NCBI GenBank assembly: GCA_963817635.1
Contig: CAWFPR010000001.1
Coordinates: 62,001-126,000 of the forward strand
DNA length: 64,000 nucleotides
Direction of reading: 5' to 3'
From: CAWFPR01 sp963817635
GTDB taxonomy: Bacteria; Acidobacteriota; Vicinamibacteria; Vicinamibacterales; 2-12-FULL-66-21
Notes under the pieces: model-generated
Told to the model about the DNA's origin: nothing
The model's database searches: none
What the model saw: only the letters and a program-made list of their open reading frames with translations
Part shown: piece after piece, positions 14,847 through 24,918 of the stretch
How the letters are laid out: each line of letters starts with the position of its first letter
Position numbering within the stretch: position 1 is the stretch's first letter
Program-made: the position numbers and the translations under genes

Positions 14847-16163
14847 TTACTGAAGCCCCAACGCGCGTGCCGCGTTGATGCGACCCTTGCCGCTGTACGG
14901 GTCGGCCCCCGGTTTCAGGATGTCGTCGGCCGATTGCTGAATGAGCGCCTTGAGCCGCGCCGGCGACATGTGGCCGTACTGACCGACGATGAGCGCCGCG
15001 AGGCCCGAGACGTGCGGCGCGGCCATCGAGGTGCCGGCCGCGAAGTAGTATCCGGTGGCACTCCCAGGGCTAAGGACCATGTCGTATGGATACGTGAGGT
15101 CGTCGGCAAAGTCGCCGCCTGGCGCCGTGACGTTCACCACGGACTGCCCGAAGTTGGTGTAGGAGGCCGGGCGGTCGAAGTTGGCGAGCCCGTACGGTCC
15201 TGTCGCCGCCACCGCCATGCCGTTGCCCGATTGGGCTGGAATGGACCAGATCCGGCTGTTGAGGTTGACGCCTTCGTTGCCTGCCGCGCTGATGCACAGG
15301 GTGCCGGCGGCAGTGGCGTGGTTAATGGCCCGGTTGAGCGCGGCGATCAGCGATCCCGCCCCGCCGCCACCTTTGTTGATGCGGTCGAAGGTCGCGCCCA
15401 GGCTCATGTTGATCACGTCGGCTTGGACGTCCGGGCCCGAGGCGTACATGATTCCCTCAATCAGCCATGAGAAGGACCCGCTCCCGGCCTGATTCAGCAC
15501 CTTGACGGCGACAATCTCCGCCTCTGGGGCCACACCCTGGATGCCTTTACCGTTGATCGACGCCGCAATGATCCCCGCGACATGAGTGCCATGGTTGAAG
15601 CCCGCGACCGTGGGGACCAGGCCCTCTCCGGGCACGAACGACTGGCTCAGGGCCAGATTGAGGTTGGGATTGATGTCCGGGTGGCCGCTCCAGATCCCGG
15701 CGTCGAGCACGGCGACGCGCGCCCGCACAGCGCCCCAACCCATGTAGCCGGCAGCGGCCGTCTGGTCGGCGTGAATCTGCCGGATGTTCCACTGGTAGCC
15801 CCAGTACGGCTCGCTGTTAACGCCGGCCGCTCCGATGCCGGTCGCCTCCACCGCCTGCTCGTTCGGCGGCAGCCACTGGATCTCCGGGTCCTCGGCCGCG
15901 TCCTGCACGGCCCGGTCAGCCGTAATGTCAGCCAGGAAGGTCGGGCTGCTCGAATCGGCCAGCACCACCCCGATCTCGTCGATCACGCCGGTCACGGTCC
16001 CCCCGGCGCCGGCGACCGAGTTCAAGAATGCGGTGCTGCCAAGGCCCTGTCCCTTTGCGAGAACCAGGTAGTGGCGCGTGACGTCCTGCGCCTTGACACG
16101 ATCACCAGGGAATCCCCTAACGACGAGAGCCCCGAATAGTAGAAGCAGGAGTACACGTTTCAT
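14847..16163 (-). CDS. Secreted subtilisin-like serine protease (S8)
   Basis: 438 residues from the ATG at 16163, which has GGAGG nine bases upstream and starts a signal peptide (MKRVLLLLLFGALVV). A propeptide-like segment (about 25-115) precedes the catalytic domain with Asp in VAVLDAGIWSGHPD, His in NHGTHVAGI and Ser in AAGTSMAAPHVSG; the oxyanion Asn is in CISAAGNEG. Extracellular protein degradation is the likely job. It ends with LGLQ and has no extra C-terminal domain. The 241 bases upstream (16164-16406) hold no supported gene. The longer open frame upstream is not used because the signal peptide would be buried. Confidence 0.92.
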   Translation of the reverse strand: MKRVLLLLLFGALVVRGFPGDRVKAQDVTRHYLVLAKGQGLGSTAFLNSVAGAGGTVTGVIDEIGVVLADSSSPTFLADITADRAVQDAAEDPEIQWLPPNEQAVEATGIGAAGVNSEPYWGYQWNIRQIHADQTAAAGYMGWGAVRARVAVLDAGIWSGHPDINPNLNLALSQSFVPGEGLVPTVAGFNHGTHVAGIIAASINGKGIQGVAPEAEIVAVKVLNQAGSGSFSWLIEGIMYASGPDVQADVINMSLGATFDRINKGGGGAGSLIAALNRAINHATAAGTLCISAAGNEGVNLNSRIWSIPAQSGNGMAVAATGPYGLANFDRPASYTNFGQSVVNVTAPGGDFADDLTYPYDMVLSPGSATGYYFAAGTSMAAPHVSGLAALIVGQYGHMSPARLKALIQQSADDILKPGADPYSGKGRINAARALGLQ

Positions 16164-16406
16164 CTCGACCTCCGGGAAGGACGCCGGACGGGACACAACT
16201 GCGTACGTCGTACGGCGTTGGAACCCCAAAATGGCAGTGAACGGCCGAGGTGGAGTATACCCCTTCCAGGGGCGATGCGATGTGCGCTCGTCGCGCGCCA
16301 GCACAAGGGACGACCGTCTGCTCGCGCATCTGGAACGAGCTGCTCGACGCCGGCGATGACGCGCGGCTGCAGCACCCTCAAGTCGCCGTCTGGTAAGACC
16401 TCTACC

Positions 16407-16454
16407 ATGATTACTACCATGGATTCTGCCGGACGGCTGGTCATTCCAGGGGAA
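16407..16454 (+). pseudogene. N-terminal remnant of an AbrB/MazE-type antitoxin
   Basis: The first 16 codons read MITTMDSAGRLVIPGE, the characteristic start of SpoVT/AbrB-fold antitoxins (DSAGRLVIP motif). Similarity stops there and the sequence runs, in another frame, into a permease remnant starting at 16451. The remaining roughly 60 residues of the antitoxin and any toxin partner are absent. Confidence 0.6.
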
Positions 16455-16765
16455 CGTACGCCGTCTCGCGCAGGACGCGCGAGATTGGCATCCGCATGGC
16501 GCTCGGGGCCGAGCCGTCGGGCGTGCTCGGCATGATCATGCGGCAGGGGCTCAGCGTTGCGCTGGCGGGCGTGGCCGCCGGATCGGTGCTGGCCTGGGTC
16601 GCCGCGCGCGCGATTGCGGCGGGGCTCTACGGTGTGAGCGCGACGGATCCCGCCCCGTGGCTGAGTGCCATCGGGGTCCTGCTGGTCGCCGCCGCCCTGG
16701 CGAACGACATACCGAACCGGCGCGCCGCGCACGTCGATCCGTCCACGGCGCTGCGACTGCAGTGA
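16451..16765 (+). pseudogene. C-terminal remnant of an FtsX/MacB-type ABC permease
   Basis: About 104 codons read as the end of an ABC transporter permease: TYAVSRRTREIGIRMALGAE, then two hydrophobic segments (about 16530-16625 and 16645-16715) and the closing IPNRRAAHVDPSTALRLQ. This is the last FtsX-type domain of the large duplicated permeases that are abundant in Acidobacteria. The first roughly 700 residues are missing; the 5' side is joined to an antitoxin remnant. The frame is open to the normal stop, so the loss was a truncation rather than point decay. Confidence 0.8.
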
Positions 16766-16774
16766 TGTGTGCGC

Positions 16775-17599
16775 TCAGGCGCTCGCCGTGTTCCCGTCCG
16801 GCGTCCAGCCCGTGGGCCCATGGCGGTACTCGCTCGCAGCGGTTTCCACGAACGTTGCCGCTGCCGGATCCCATACGAATCGGCTCACCGCAATCCGCGG
16901 GCGCTCGACGCGCAGCACGTTGAACGACGGTTGCTCGCCTCGTCCGCGCATCGACACCGTCCCGGCCTGCACGATCAACGCGGAGTGCCCGTCGATGCGG
17001 TACCGCTCGGCTGAGTGGCCGACGTGGCTGATGTGCAAGTGACCCGACAGAAACAGATCGGCGTTGGCGGAGGCGAGCTTCGCCATCGCCATGTGCGCGC
17101 GCCCGAGCAGGCGCTGTTCGCCAACGCCCGGCGGCAGGTCGAACGGGTGATGGGTGACGACGATCCGCAGCTTCGCAGGCGGCACCATCGCGAGACGCCG
17201 CACGATCGTCTCCACCTGCGTCCGGTTGATCCGTCCCTCGCCCCACGCCCACGAACGCGCGGTGTTGACGCCCACGACGACCATCTCCTCGTCCTCGATC
17301 ACCGGTTCCAGATCGCGCGTGATGTGGCGCTTGTAGCGGCGGAGCGGCGTGACGAACCGCGCGGCGGCATTCCACAACGGGACGTCGTGATTGCCGGGGA
17401 CCACCAGCAGGGGGCGCTCGAGCGAGTCGATGAACCGGCGCGCCGCCATGAACTGGCTGTTGCGCGCCCGCTGCGTGAAGTCTCCCGAAATCGCCACAAG
17501 ATCGGGCGCGGCGTTCCGGATCGTCGTCGCCAGCGGGGCCACCAACGCCGGGTCTACGCGTCCCATGTGGATATCGGAGAGGTGGACTATCGTGCGCAT
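16775..17599 (-). CDS. Calcineurin-like metallophosphoesterase (class III cyclic-nucleotide phosphodiesterase type)
   Basis: 274 residues, cytoplasmic. All five metal-binding motifs are in order: LSDIHMG (Asp, His), ISGDFTQ (Asp), VPGNHDVP (Asn-His-Asp), VVTHHPF (His) and LSGHLHISH (His-x-His). This is the CpdA/Rv0805-like layout; a cyclic-nucleotide or phosphodiester substrate is likely but not certain. It follows the lipid kinase gene by 23 bases on the same strand, so they may be co-transcribed. Start is the ATG at 17599. Confidence 0.88.
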   Translation of the reverse strand: MRTIVHLSDIHMGRVDPALVAPLATTIRNAAPDLVAISGDFTQRARNSQFMAARRFIDSLERPLLVVPGNHDVPLWNAAARFVTPLRRYKRHITRDLEPVIEDEEMVVVGVNTARSWAWGEGRINRTQVETIVRRLAMVPPAKLRIVVTHHPFDLPPGVGEQRLLGRAHMAMAKLASANADLFLSGHLHISHVGHSAERYRIDGHSALIVQAGTVSMRGRGEQPSFNVLRVERPRIAVSRFVWDPAAATFVETAASEYRHGPTGWTPDGNTASA

Positions 17600-17600
17600 C

Positions 17601-17668
17601 ACGGGTTCACGGGTTCACGGGTTCACGGTTCAGGGTTCAAGCTCTTCCGTTCAGGGTTCACGGGTTCC
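17601..17668. repeat. ACGGGTTC octamer tandem repeat at a gene end
   Basis: The unit ACGGGTTC repeats three times head-to-tail (17601-17625), then in degenerate form (CAGGGTTC) to 17668. It spans the gap between the lipid kinase and phosphoesterase genes and encodes the last 15 or so residues of the kinase (EPVNPERKSLNPEP). The same word appears on both sides of a small spacer. Confidence 0.75.
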
Positions 17669-18525
17669 GCGAGCAAGCGCAGCGCCGCGGGGCGGATGCG
17701 GCACGTCAGGGGCGGCGACATCGTCACGATTTCGCCGTCGAGCGCCACGCTGACGCGCCGGCGAGCCGTTTCCATTGTGACCTCGTGCGCCTCGAACGAT
17801 TCGAACTTCGATTCGTCCTCCAGGCGGCCGGCGAGGGCGCGCGCGGCGACCCGCAATAGTTCGAAGCGGCCGCAATACGGGGCCACGAAGATCGAGAGCA
17901 CGCCACTGTCGAGCGCGGGGCGCGCGCCCAGGCGCAGGCCTTCGGCTTCGTAGCGGCCGTTGCCGATGAACACGAAGGGCGTGCGCCTGATGTACTCGCG
18001 GCCGTCAATGCGCAGGCGCACCCTCAGCGTGCGATAGCGCCGCCACCCCCGCATCAGCGCAATCCCGAAGGCGACCCACTTGCGGCGGCCCTTCTGCTGT
18101 TCGGCGTTCCGTTCCCACACCATGCGCGGGTAGATCCCGAGGCTGGCGTTATTGATGAAGGTCCGGCCGTTGATCTCGCCCAGATCGACGGGCCGTATGC
18201 CGGCGCCCCGGAGGACCGCGATCGCGAGGTCTGTTTCGCCGGGGATCCCGGCGTCTTTCGCGAAGTGGTTCAACGTGCCGAGCGGCAGTACGCCGAAAGG
18301 CGCCGCGTGCTCGGCGGCCACCGACGCGACAGCGGACACCGTCCCGTCGCCGCCGGCCGCCACGAGAGTATCGCCGCGCGTGGCCCCGCGCGTCGCCCGC
18401 GCACGGAGGTCGTCGCCGCCGCTGGCGGTTTCGACCGTCGCTTCAACTCCCGCGTTGCGCAGCGCGTCCTCGACCGTCCCGTCGGCATGGCTCGAGCCGG
18501 CGCGCGCGTTGACGAGCACAGTCAT
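17623..18525 (-). CDS. Diacylglycerol/lipid kinase (YegS/DagK family)
   Basis: 300 residues from the ATG at 18525. N-terminal DAGK catalytic domain: VLVNARAGSS, the nucleotide loop VAAGGDGTVSAVA, GVLPLGTLNHFAKDAGIP and NNASLGIYPRMV; the C-terminal half carries FVFIGNGRYEAEGLRLGARP and the catalytic Asp in SVALDGEIV. Phosphorylates a lipid or long-chain diol using ATP; which lipid is unknown. The C-terminal tail is encoded by an octamer repeat. A longer upstream frame overlaps an amidohydrolase remnant and is rejected. Confidence 0.92.
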   Translation of the reverse strand: MTVLVNARAGSSHADGTVEDALRNAGVEATVETASGGDDLRARATRGATRGDTLVAAGGDGTVSAVASVAAEHAAPFGVLPLGTLNHFAKDAGIPGETDLAIAVLRGAGIRPVDLGEINGRTFINNASLGIYPRMVWERNAEQQKGRRKWVAFGIALMRGWRRYRTLRVRLRIDGREYIRRTPFVFIGNGRYEAEGLRLGARPALDSGVLSIFVAPYCGRFELLRVAARALAGRLEDESKFESFEAHEVTMETARRRVSVALDGEIVTMSPPLTCRIRPAALRLLAEPVNPERKSLNPEP

Positions 18526-18560
18526 TCCCACGCCCGGGCTCTTGCACAACGTGTGCCCTG

Positions 18561-18905
18561 TCATTCCCGTGGTCGCAGGTACCGGCCGGCGCGGCCGAAG
18601 TCGTTGCCGTGCCACCCGAAGTGCGCGGCGATAAGCGGGTCTTCGGGTTGCGCGCGAACAAGCGGTCACGTTCGCCCATCAGCGTCTCGAACGACGAAAC
18701 TGGTCCTGCGGATACGCGCGGCTCGGGAAGGTCCCGAGCTCAGGCCACCGCTCGTTGTGGTAATCGATCGGTTCGAAGAACTGCGCCGGGTCCGCCGTGT
18801 GAATCAGCACGGGGATCTTCAGCTCCGCGCACACCTGGAAGATCGGATCGAGAGCCGGGTCGTCGAGCTTCAGCGGTGATCCGTCGGCCCTGGTGTTGCG
18901 CAGGC
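18561..18905 (-). pseudogene. Internal remnant of an amidohydrolase-family gene
   Basis: About 113 codons of an amidohydrolase_2-like TIM barrel: LDDPALDPIFQVCAELKIP, VLIHTADPAQFFEPIDYHNE, then after one frame change SFETLMGERDRLFARNPKTR, and after another FIAAHFGWHGNDFGRAGR followed by a stop. The barrel's first strands and the C-terminal half are missing; the 5' end is fused to the 3' end of the RND permease gene. Metal-ligand-like His are still visible in VLIHT and AAHFGW. This is a clear gene fragment. Confidence 0.8.
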
Positions 18906-21900
18906 CGCAGGCGCCTCCCACCTGACGATCTTCAGATCGAGCACCGACATGGCGTATAGCAACGGCACCAGCCACAGCGTGCCGGCCGTGGCGAGCGTCA
19001 GGCCGCCGATCTGGGCCAGGCACAGCGCCTCCCAGAACGGGCCGCCGTGCATCGTCAGGGGAATCAGCGCAAAGACGGTCGCCGCCACGGTGACGAGCAC
19101 CGGGCGCAGGCGGACGATGCCGGCGTCGATCAGGGCGTCGAAGAGCGGCTCGCCCTTGACGTGCATCTCCTCGATGAAGTCGAAGAGGACGATGACGTGG
19201 CTCACGATCACCCCGATGAGGCTGGCCACGCCGACGAAGGCGTTGAATCCGAACGGGAGTCCGGCGATCGCCAGGGCCGTCATCGCGCCGACGACCCCCA
19301 GCGGGATCGTCGCGAACACGATGAAGGGCTTGACGGCGTGATCGAACTGGATTGCGAGCGCGAGGTAGATCAGCGCGACCGAGCAGAACATGACGATCGC
19401 CATCTCGAAAAAGCCCTTGTTCTGCTCCTCTTCCGAGCCGCCGATCACCAGTTTGTAGCCTGGCGGCATCGACGATGACAGCGCGGTGAGCCCCGAGCGG
19501 GCGGCGTCCATCACTTCGGTGGAGAGCGCACCCGGGATCGGAAACGCGCCCACCGTGACGGTGCGGAACTGGTCGCGCCGCCGGATCTTTTCGGTCTCCA
19601 TGCCGTAACCGACACTCGACACCTGCCGGAGCGTCGCGCGACCCGATCCCGAGAGCGAAGAGATGACGAGGCTCTGCACGTCGGTCAGCCTCGCGCGGTC
19701 CTCCATCCGCAGCCGGAGCACGACCGGAATCCGCTGGTCCCCCTCGCGGAGCGTGGTCAGGGGCGCGCCATTCATCGCCGCGGCGGACGCGACGGCCACG
19801 TCCATGTTGGAAATGCCGGCGTCGTTCGCCCGATCCTGGTCCACCTTGAGCTTGACCGTAAAGGTCTCCTCGCCCCAGTCGTCGCGGACCTCCATCGCGA
19901 CCGGCACCGCGCGAAAGATGGCTTTGGCCTGCTCCGCCAGGTTTCGCAGGGTCGGGATGTCGGTACCGGAAATCCGGACCGAGACGGGGATGCCGACCGG
20001 CTTGCCCATCTCGAGTTCGCGCATGTCGATCCGCGCTCCGGGCACGGACGCCGAGAGTGCGTGCTGGAAGAGCGGCACCAGCTGGTGCGTGTCGTGTTTG
20101 TCGACGACGTGGATCAGGACCTGCGCGTAGTTGAGCTGCTGGACCTCGGGCGCCACCGAGAACCAGAAGCGCGGGGCGCCACCGCCGACGAAGCTGGTCA
20201 CGGACGCCAGGACTTCGCGGGGCTTGCCGTCCGGTCCGGGATGATCCGTGCCGAACTTCTGCGCCACGCTCCGGATGACCGCCTCGGCCTCGGTGGCGGC
20301 CTCGTTCGTGGCAGACAACGGCGCGTCCGTCGGCAACCAGACGTCGGCGTACGACAGATACGACAGATCCTTCGGAAAGAAGTCGGTCTTGATCGTCGTC
20401 GAGAGCGCGAGACCGCCCGCGATGATGGCCGCCGATCCTGCGAGCGCCGCCCACCGATGGTTGAGCGCCCATAGCACCATCCCCGCGTAGCGCCCCGCCG
20501 CGCCGCGCCGCCGGTCGCCGTGGGCCTCTCCCTTGCCGGGCTTGAGCAGGTAGTACCCGAGCAGCGGCACGAACGTCATGGACACAATGCGCGACGCGAC
20601 CAGCGAGCAGGTGATGACGATCGGAATCGCCCGGATGAAGCGACCGAGGTCGCCGCTCAGCAGGAGCAGGGGCGCGTAGGCGGCGATGTTGGTGATCGTC
20701 GCGAACAGGATGGCGCGCCCCAGCTTGGTCGGTCCGAGCCAGGCGGCGTCCAGCGGGGGATGTCCGGCATCGAGCTCGCGCTTGATCGCGTCGTTGGCGA
20801 CGACGGGATCGTCCACCAGGAGGCCGAGCGACATGATGAGCGCCCCGATCGAGATCTGCTGGAGATCGAGGCCGAGCGCGTCCATGAAGCCGGCGGTCAT
20901 CGCGAGCGTGACCGGAATCGAGAGCGCGAGCAGGAGCGCGGACCGCCATTCCCAGAAGCCGATCAGGGCAACCACCACCACGAGCACGAGCGCCTCGTTC
21001 AGGCTTCCCATGAACACGTCGAGGTTTTCGCGGACCTGCAGCGGCTGGTCGGAGGTGCGCGCCAGAATGAGATCGGGCGGCAACTGATCGCGGAGACTGG
21101 CGAGCATCGCGTCGATGCTCTTCCCGAAGTCCAGGATCTGTTCGCCCTGGCGCATCTGTATCGCCATCGTCACGGCGCGGGACCGCCGCCACAGACCGGC
21201 GGCATCCCGGCCGTTGTAGTAGTTCAGGAAGCGCGCCGGACTCTCGTAGTCACGGCTGATGTCGACGACGTCGCGGAGGTGGACCGGGAGGACGCCGGGC
21301 ATCCGCGGCGAGAGCACGTCGCCGATCTCTTTCTCCGAGACGAACTCGCCCGAGGGATCGATGGTGACGTTCTTCCGGCCGATCGCGAGGATGCCGCCGG
21401 GGAACTCGGTGTTGCGCGACGCGAGCAGGGCAGGCAGCCCGGAGGGTTGCAGCCCGTAGGCGGCCAGGCGCTGCTGGGAGTAGTCGAGGTAAATCTGCTG
21501 TTTCAGGATGCCGGACCGTTCGACGCGCGACGTGGCGGGGATGGTCTGGGCGGCTTTCTGAATCAGGTCGGTGAACCGGTCGAGATCGCGGAAGGTGGTA
21601 CTTGTTGCCTGCGACCGAGGCGAGACGCGCCCGGGCGTCTTCCGGCGCGCGCACGATCGTCGGTTCCCAGACGTCTGGATGGAATTCCGCGCGCTGCAGT
21701 CGATCTCCGATGAAACGGCGCACGGCCTCGAGCACGACGCGGTCCTCGGGCGGGAACTCTCCGTCGATGATCACGAACCCCTGCCCCATCAAGACCCGCA
21801 CGTCGTGCCCGACGCCTTCGTCGGAGAGGTAGGCCGCGAGCAGCCGCGCTGGGCTCTCGACCACGCTGGGCGCGAGAGCGGGCGGGAACGCGACGACGAC

Positions 21901-22470
21901 CGAAGCGCGCGCGCCGGGTCGCCCGGCGCGGATCGCGGTTATCCCGGCCGCCACGTCGCGCGCCTTGATGTCGAGCTCCGGACCCGAGACCGGCGGACTG
22001 CTCACGGTGAGCATCAATGCGGCCGTCTCTGCGAAGTCCTTCAGGAACACCAGCGGCTGCACCCCCTCGGGAAGGTCCGTGATGCCGTCGAGGCGCAGCT
22101 TGACGTCGTCGAACTGCGAGGAGGTGTCGGCGATGCGCTCGTCGACGTCGAAATAGACCACCGTCACGCTCGTGCGGACGATCGACGTGATCTTGGTCGC
22201 GGTCGGGTTCTCGGAAATCTTCTGCTCGATCCTGCGGGTGACCAGCGCCTCGATTTTCTCGGCGCTCACACCCGGCCAGACACCGAGCACGACCGCGGTC
22301 CTCGAGGGGAAGACCGGATCCTTGCGCTTCGGCATCTGGTAGTAGGCGAAGATGCCCCAGGCCGTCGTGGCCAGCAGCAGCACCCACGCCACCTGGCGGT
22401 GATGGGTGAAGAACCTGGCGACGTTGTGTGTCTGACCGAGGATCTCGGCGTCGGATTGCCCGTGGCTCAT
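18870..22470 (-). CDS. RND-family efflux permease, broken by one frameshift
   Basis: Proton-driven inner-membrane pump of the AcrB/MdtC type, about 1,200 codons. The N-terminus (MSHGQSDAEILGQTHNVARFF, TM1, PKRKDPVFPSRTAVVLGVWPG) and periplasmic porter domain run in one frame to about 21598; there one extra base shifts the frame, and the rest continues from TYRDLDRF-like sequence through LSPRMPGVLPV, the TM4 region with GLLVDDPVVANDAIKRE (the usual acidic pair) and the C-terminal helices ending LDLKIVRWEAPA. ATG overlaps the adaptor gene stop. All structural elements are otherwise intact, so this is either a recent pseudogene or a sequence error. Confidence 0.82.
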
Positions 22471-23605
22471 AGCGTACCCGAGGGAGGAAGCACCCGAACC
22501 GGCTCTCCGTCGATCACGAGCGTCGCGCCGCGGACCACGACTTCCTCGCCGACCTTCAGACCGCTGGTCACGGCAATCTGGTTCCCGAGGGCCTCCCCGA
22601 GTGTGACGGGGCGCAGGTGGACCACCTGATGGCCCGGCGCCCCGTCAACGACGAACACCGCGTACTTGTCCGGCGTGGACTCCGGCTTGACGATGGTCTC
22701 CAGCGGCACCGCGACCACCTCGTGGCCCGGGACGTCGGCCAACTGGAGGGACGCGATAAAACCGACTTCGATGCGCTGCGCCTGATTCGGAATGGTGACC
22801 TCGACTCCGTAGACTCTGGTTGCCGGATTCCGGGGACGGCGCGACGGAGGTCACGCGGCCCTCGAAGTCCTGCCCCTTCAGCGCGTCGAAGGCCACGCGC
22901 TGCGGCTGCCCCAGCTTGAGCGTGCCGACGGCCACGTCAGGGACGCCGAACGCCACCTTGACCGTCGCCGTATCGGCGAGCACGAAGGCGACAGCCCCTG
23001 GACTGGCCAGGCTGCCGCGCTCGACAACCCGCCGCAGCACGACCCCGGAGATGGGCGCCTTGAGCACGACATCGTCCAGCGCGAGCTCGGCCTCGCGAAC
23101 CATGGCGCGCGCACCATCGATCCTGGCCGTGGCGGCGTCCAGCCTCGCCTTGGCGGCGTCGAACTCCGGCTTCGTGAGGCTGTGACTCTCGTACAGCCGG
23201 GACGCCCGTTCGAAATCGAGCCGGGCGGCGTCGCGCATCGCCTCTCCCTCGGCGACGCCCGCCCGCGCCTGCGCGACGCGCTGTTCGTAGTCGGAGGCGC
23301 GCACCCGAGCCAGGGCCGCTCCCTTCGCGACGCGATCCCCCTCCTGAATGTCGCGCGGCCTGCCTCGACTGTCGCGCGTCGTCAGGAGGGTCTCGACGTA
23401 GCCTCCGACCCTGAAGGCCACCGGCACTTCGACCGCCGGCTTCACGAGCCCCGTGTAGCGGACGCTCGTCCCGGTCGTCGCCGACGCCACGCGCACGGTG
23501 GTGACCGGAGTAATCGGTTTTTCGGTACGAAACAGGAGCGTGACACCCGAGCGCGATACACGCGGGCAGGAGCACGCCGGCTGCGGCAACGTTACGGACC
23601 GTCAT
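22467..23605 (-). CDS. RND periplasmic adaptor lipoprotein (HlyD/AcrA family), two frameshifts
   Basis: Links pump and outer-membrane channel. The ATG at 23605 overlaps the stop of the channel gene and starts a lipoprotein signal peptide (VLLPACIALGC). After one extra base near 23530 the mature part continues: TEKPITPVTTVRVA, the barrel-sandwich GGYVETLLTT... IQEGDRVAKGAALARV, a coiled-coil hairpin (DYEQRVAQARAGVAEGEA to LDAATARIDGARAM) and LKAPISGVVLRRVVERG. A second extra base near 22825 (SPES|ATRVYGVEVTIPN) shifts to the final frame, ending VLPPSGTL. Both shifts restore normal family sequence, so sequence error is likely. Confidence 0.8.
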
Positions 23606-24918
23606 CGAGGATCCTCCCCCGTGGCCTTTTCGTAATCGGCCCGGGCCTCCCAGTAGGCGAGCAGTGCGTCCTGATACGCGTGATCGGCGTCGGCCAGCGC
23701 GACCTGCGCCTGCAGGAGGTCCTTCGTCAACACCGCCTGCTCGCGGCTTCGGTCGAGCATCACCCGCAGCCGTTCGCGAGCGGCGCGCTCGCCGAGCTCG
23801 GTCACCGTAACCAGCGAACGGGCTTCGCGAAGCGCGCGAACCCTGGCGCTCAGCTCGACGATGGCGCTCGACTCCAGCTGCTTCACGGCGGTTTCGGCCT
23901 GATGCACCGTCAGCTCCTTCGCGGCCAGGTCGTGGGACTTGCGCCCCCAGTCGAATGGTTCCCAGCTGGCCTGGACGACAGCGGCGGTGATATTACCCGG
24001 AAGCAGCGGCATGTTGACCGAGCCGACGTAGCCAAAGAGCAGGCCGACGCGCGGCAGCCGGCTCGCCTTCGTGAGTCGCGCGTCGATCGTGGCGAGTTCG
24101 ACCGATAGCCGGGCCTCCCGGATGTCGGGCCGCTGGTCGAGGACGCGGGCCTTCGCCTCCGACACGTTCTCGTCGGCCGGCACCGACACCGCGATCGGCT
24201 CGAACGCGAACATCGTGTCCGGGTCTCGGGCGAGCGCGACGTTGAGCCGCTCCCGGGCGGTGGCCAGCACGTCCTCGAGCACCAGCACGTCGTGCTCCTG
24301 GCGGGCCCGGCGAACCTGGGCGTCGAGCAGATCGGGGTCCAGCGCGGCGCGTTCCTCGACGAGCGCGCCGACGACCCGCTCCACTTCGCGAAACAGGTCG
24401 ACCGCCTTCCGGGCCGTCTCGAGTCCGCTCTCGACACGGACGCACGCGTAGTACGCCCTGGTGACTTCGTTCACGACCGTCTGGCGCGCGCTTCGAAGAC
24501 GCTCGCTGGCGACGTCGCGGGACATCGACGCCGCCTTGATGCCCAGTCCGATGTCGTACAGCTGGGAGAGCGGCTGGGTCACCGTGCCCGTTGCGAAGGC
24601 GAAGCTGCGGGGCAGGGCGAGGCTCAGGGGACCCAGGCGCAGGTCCAGATCGGAGAGCAGGGCCGGCTCAATGAAGCTCACGTTGAAGGCCGGCAATCGG
24701 TGCGTGCGGACGCTCTCGACCCGTTCCGATGCCTTGTCGACCTCGGCCTGCGCCTGCTGGAGATCGCGATTCTGCGCGAGCGCGGTCCGAATCACTTCCG
24801 ACAGCGGCATGACTGGCGCGGAGGTCTGCGCGGCGGCGGCGCGCGCGCAGGTGGCGTCGAGCAGCAGGCCTGCGGCGAGTGGCACGAGGCGACGAATCAG
24901 CAAGGCGTATCGGCTCAC
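23602..24918 (-). CDS. Outer-membrane efflux protein (TolC/OprM family)
   Basis: 438 residues from a GTG at 24918, where AGGGA lies upstream and a signal peptide begins (LLIRRLVPLAAGLLLDATCARAAAAQ). Two OEP repeats with long helices are visible: SEVIRTALAQNRDLQQAQAEV through NEVTRAYYACVRVE, and RPDIREARLSVELATIDARL through LADADHAYQDALLAYWEARA. It forms the trimeric outer-membrane channel for the RND pump; this is the first gene of the three-gene efflux operon. The open frame upstream of the GTG is not conserved. Confidence 0.88.
   Translation of the reverse strand: MSRYALLIRRLVPLAAGLLLDATCARAAAAQTSAPVMPLSEVIRTALAQNRDLQQAQAEVDKASERVESVRTHRLPAFNVSFIEPALLSDLDLRLGPLSLALPRSFAFATGTVTQPLSQLYDIGLGIKAASMSRDVASERLRSARQTVVNEVTRAYYACVRVESGLETARKAVDLFREVERVVGALVEERAALDPDLLDAQVRRARQEHDVLVLEDVLATARERLNVALARDPDTMFAFEPIAVSVPADENVSEAKARVLDQRPDIREARLSVELATIDARLTKASRLPRVGLLFGYVGSVNMPLLPGNITAAVVQASWEPFDWGRKSHDLAAKELTVHQAETAVKQLESSAIVELSARVRALREARSLVTVTELGERAARERLRVMLDRSREQAVLTKDLLQAQVALADADHAYQDALLAYWEARADYEKATGEDPR

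Noticed and set aside
21590..21605. Programmed frameshift in the RND permease
   Set aside because: No slippery heptamer or downstream pseudoknot is evident, and similar one-base shifts are found in unrelated genes.
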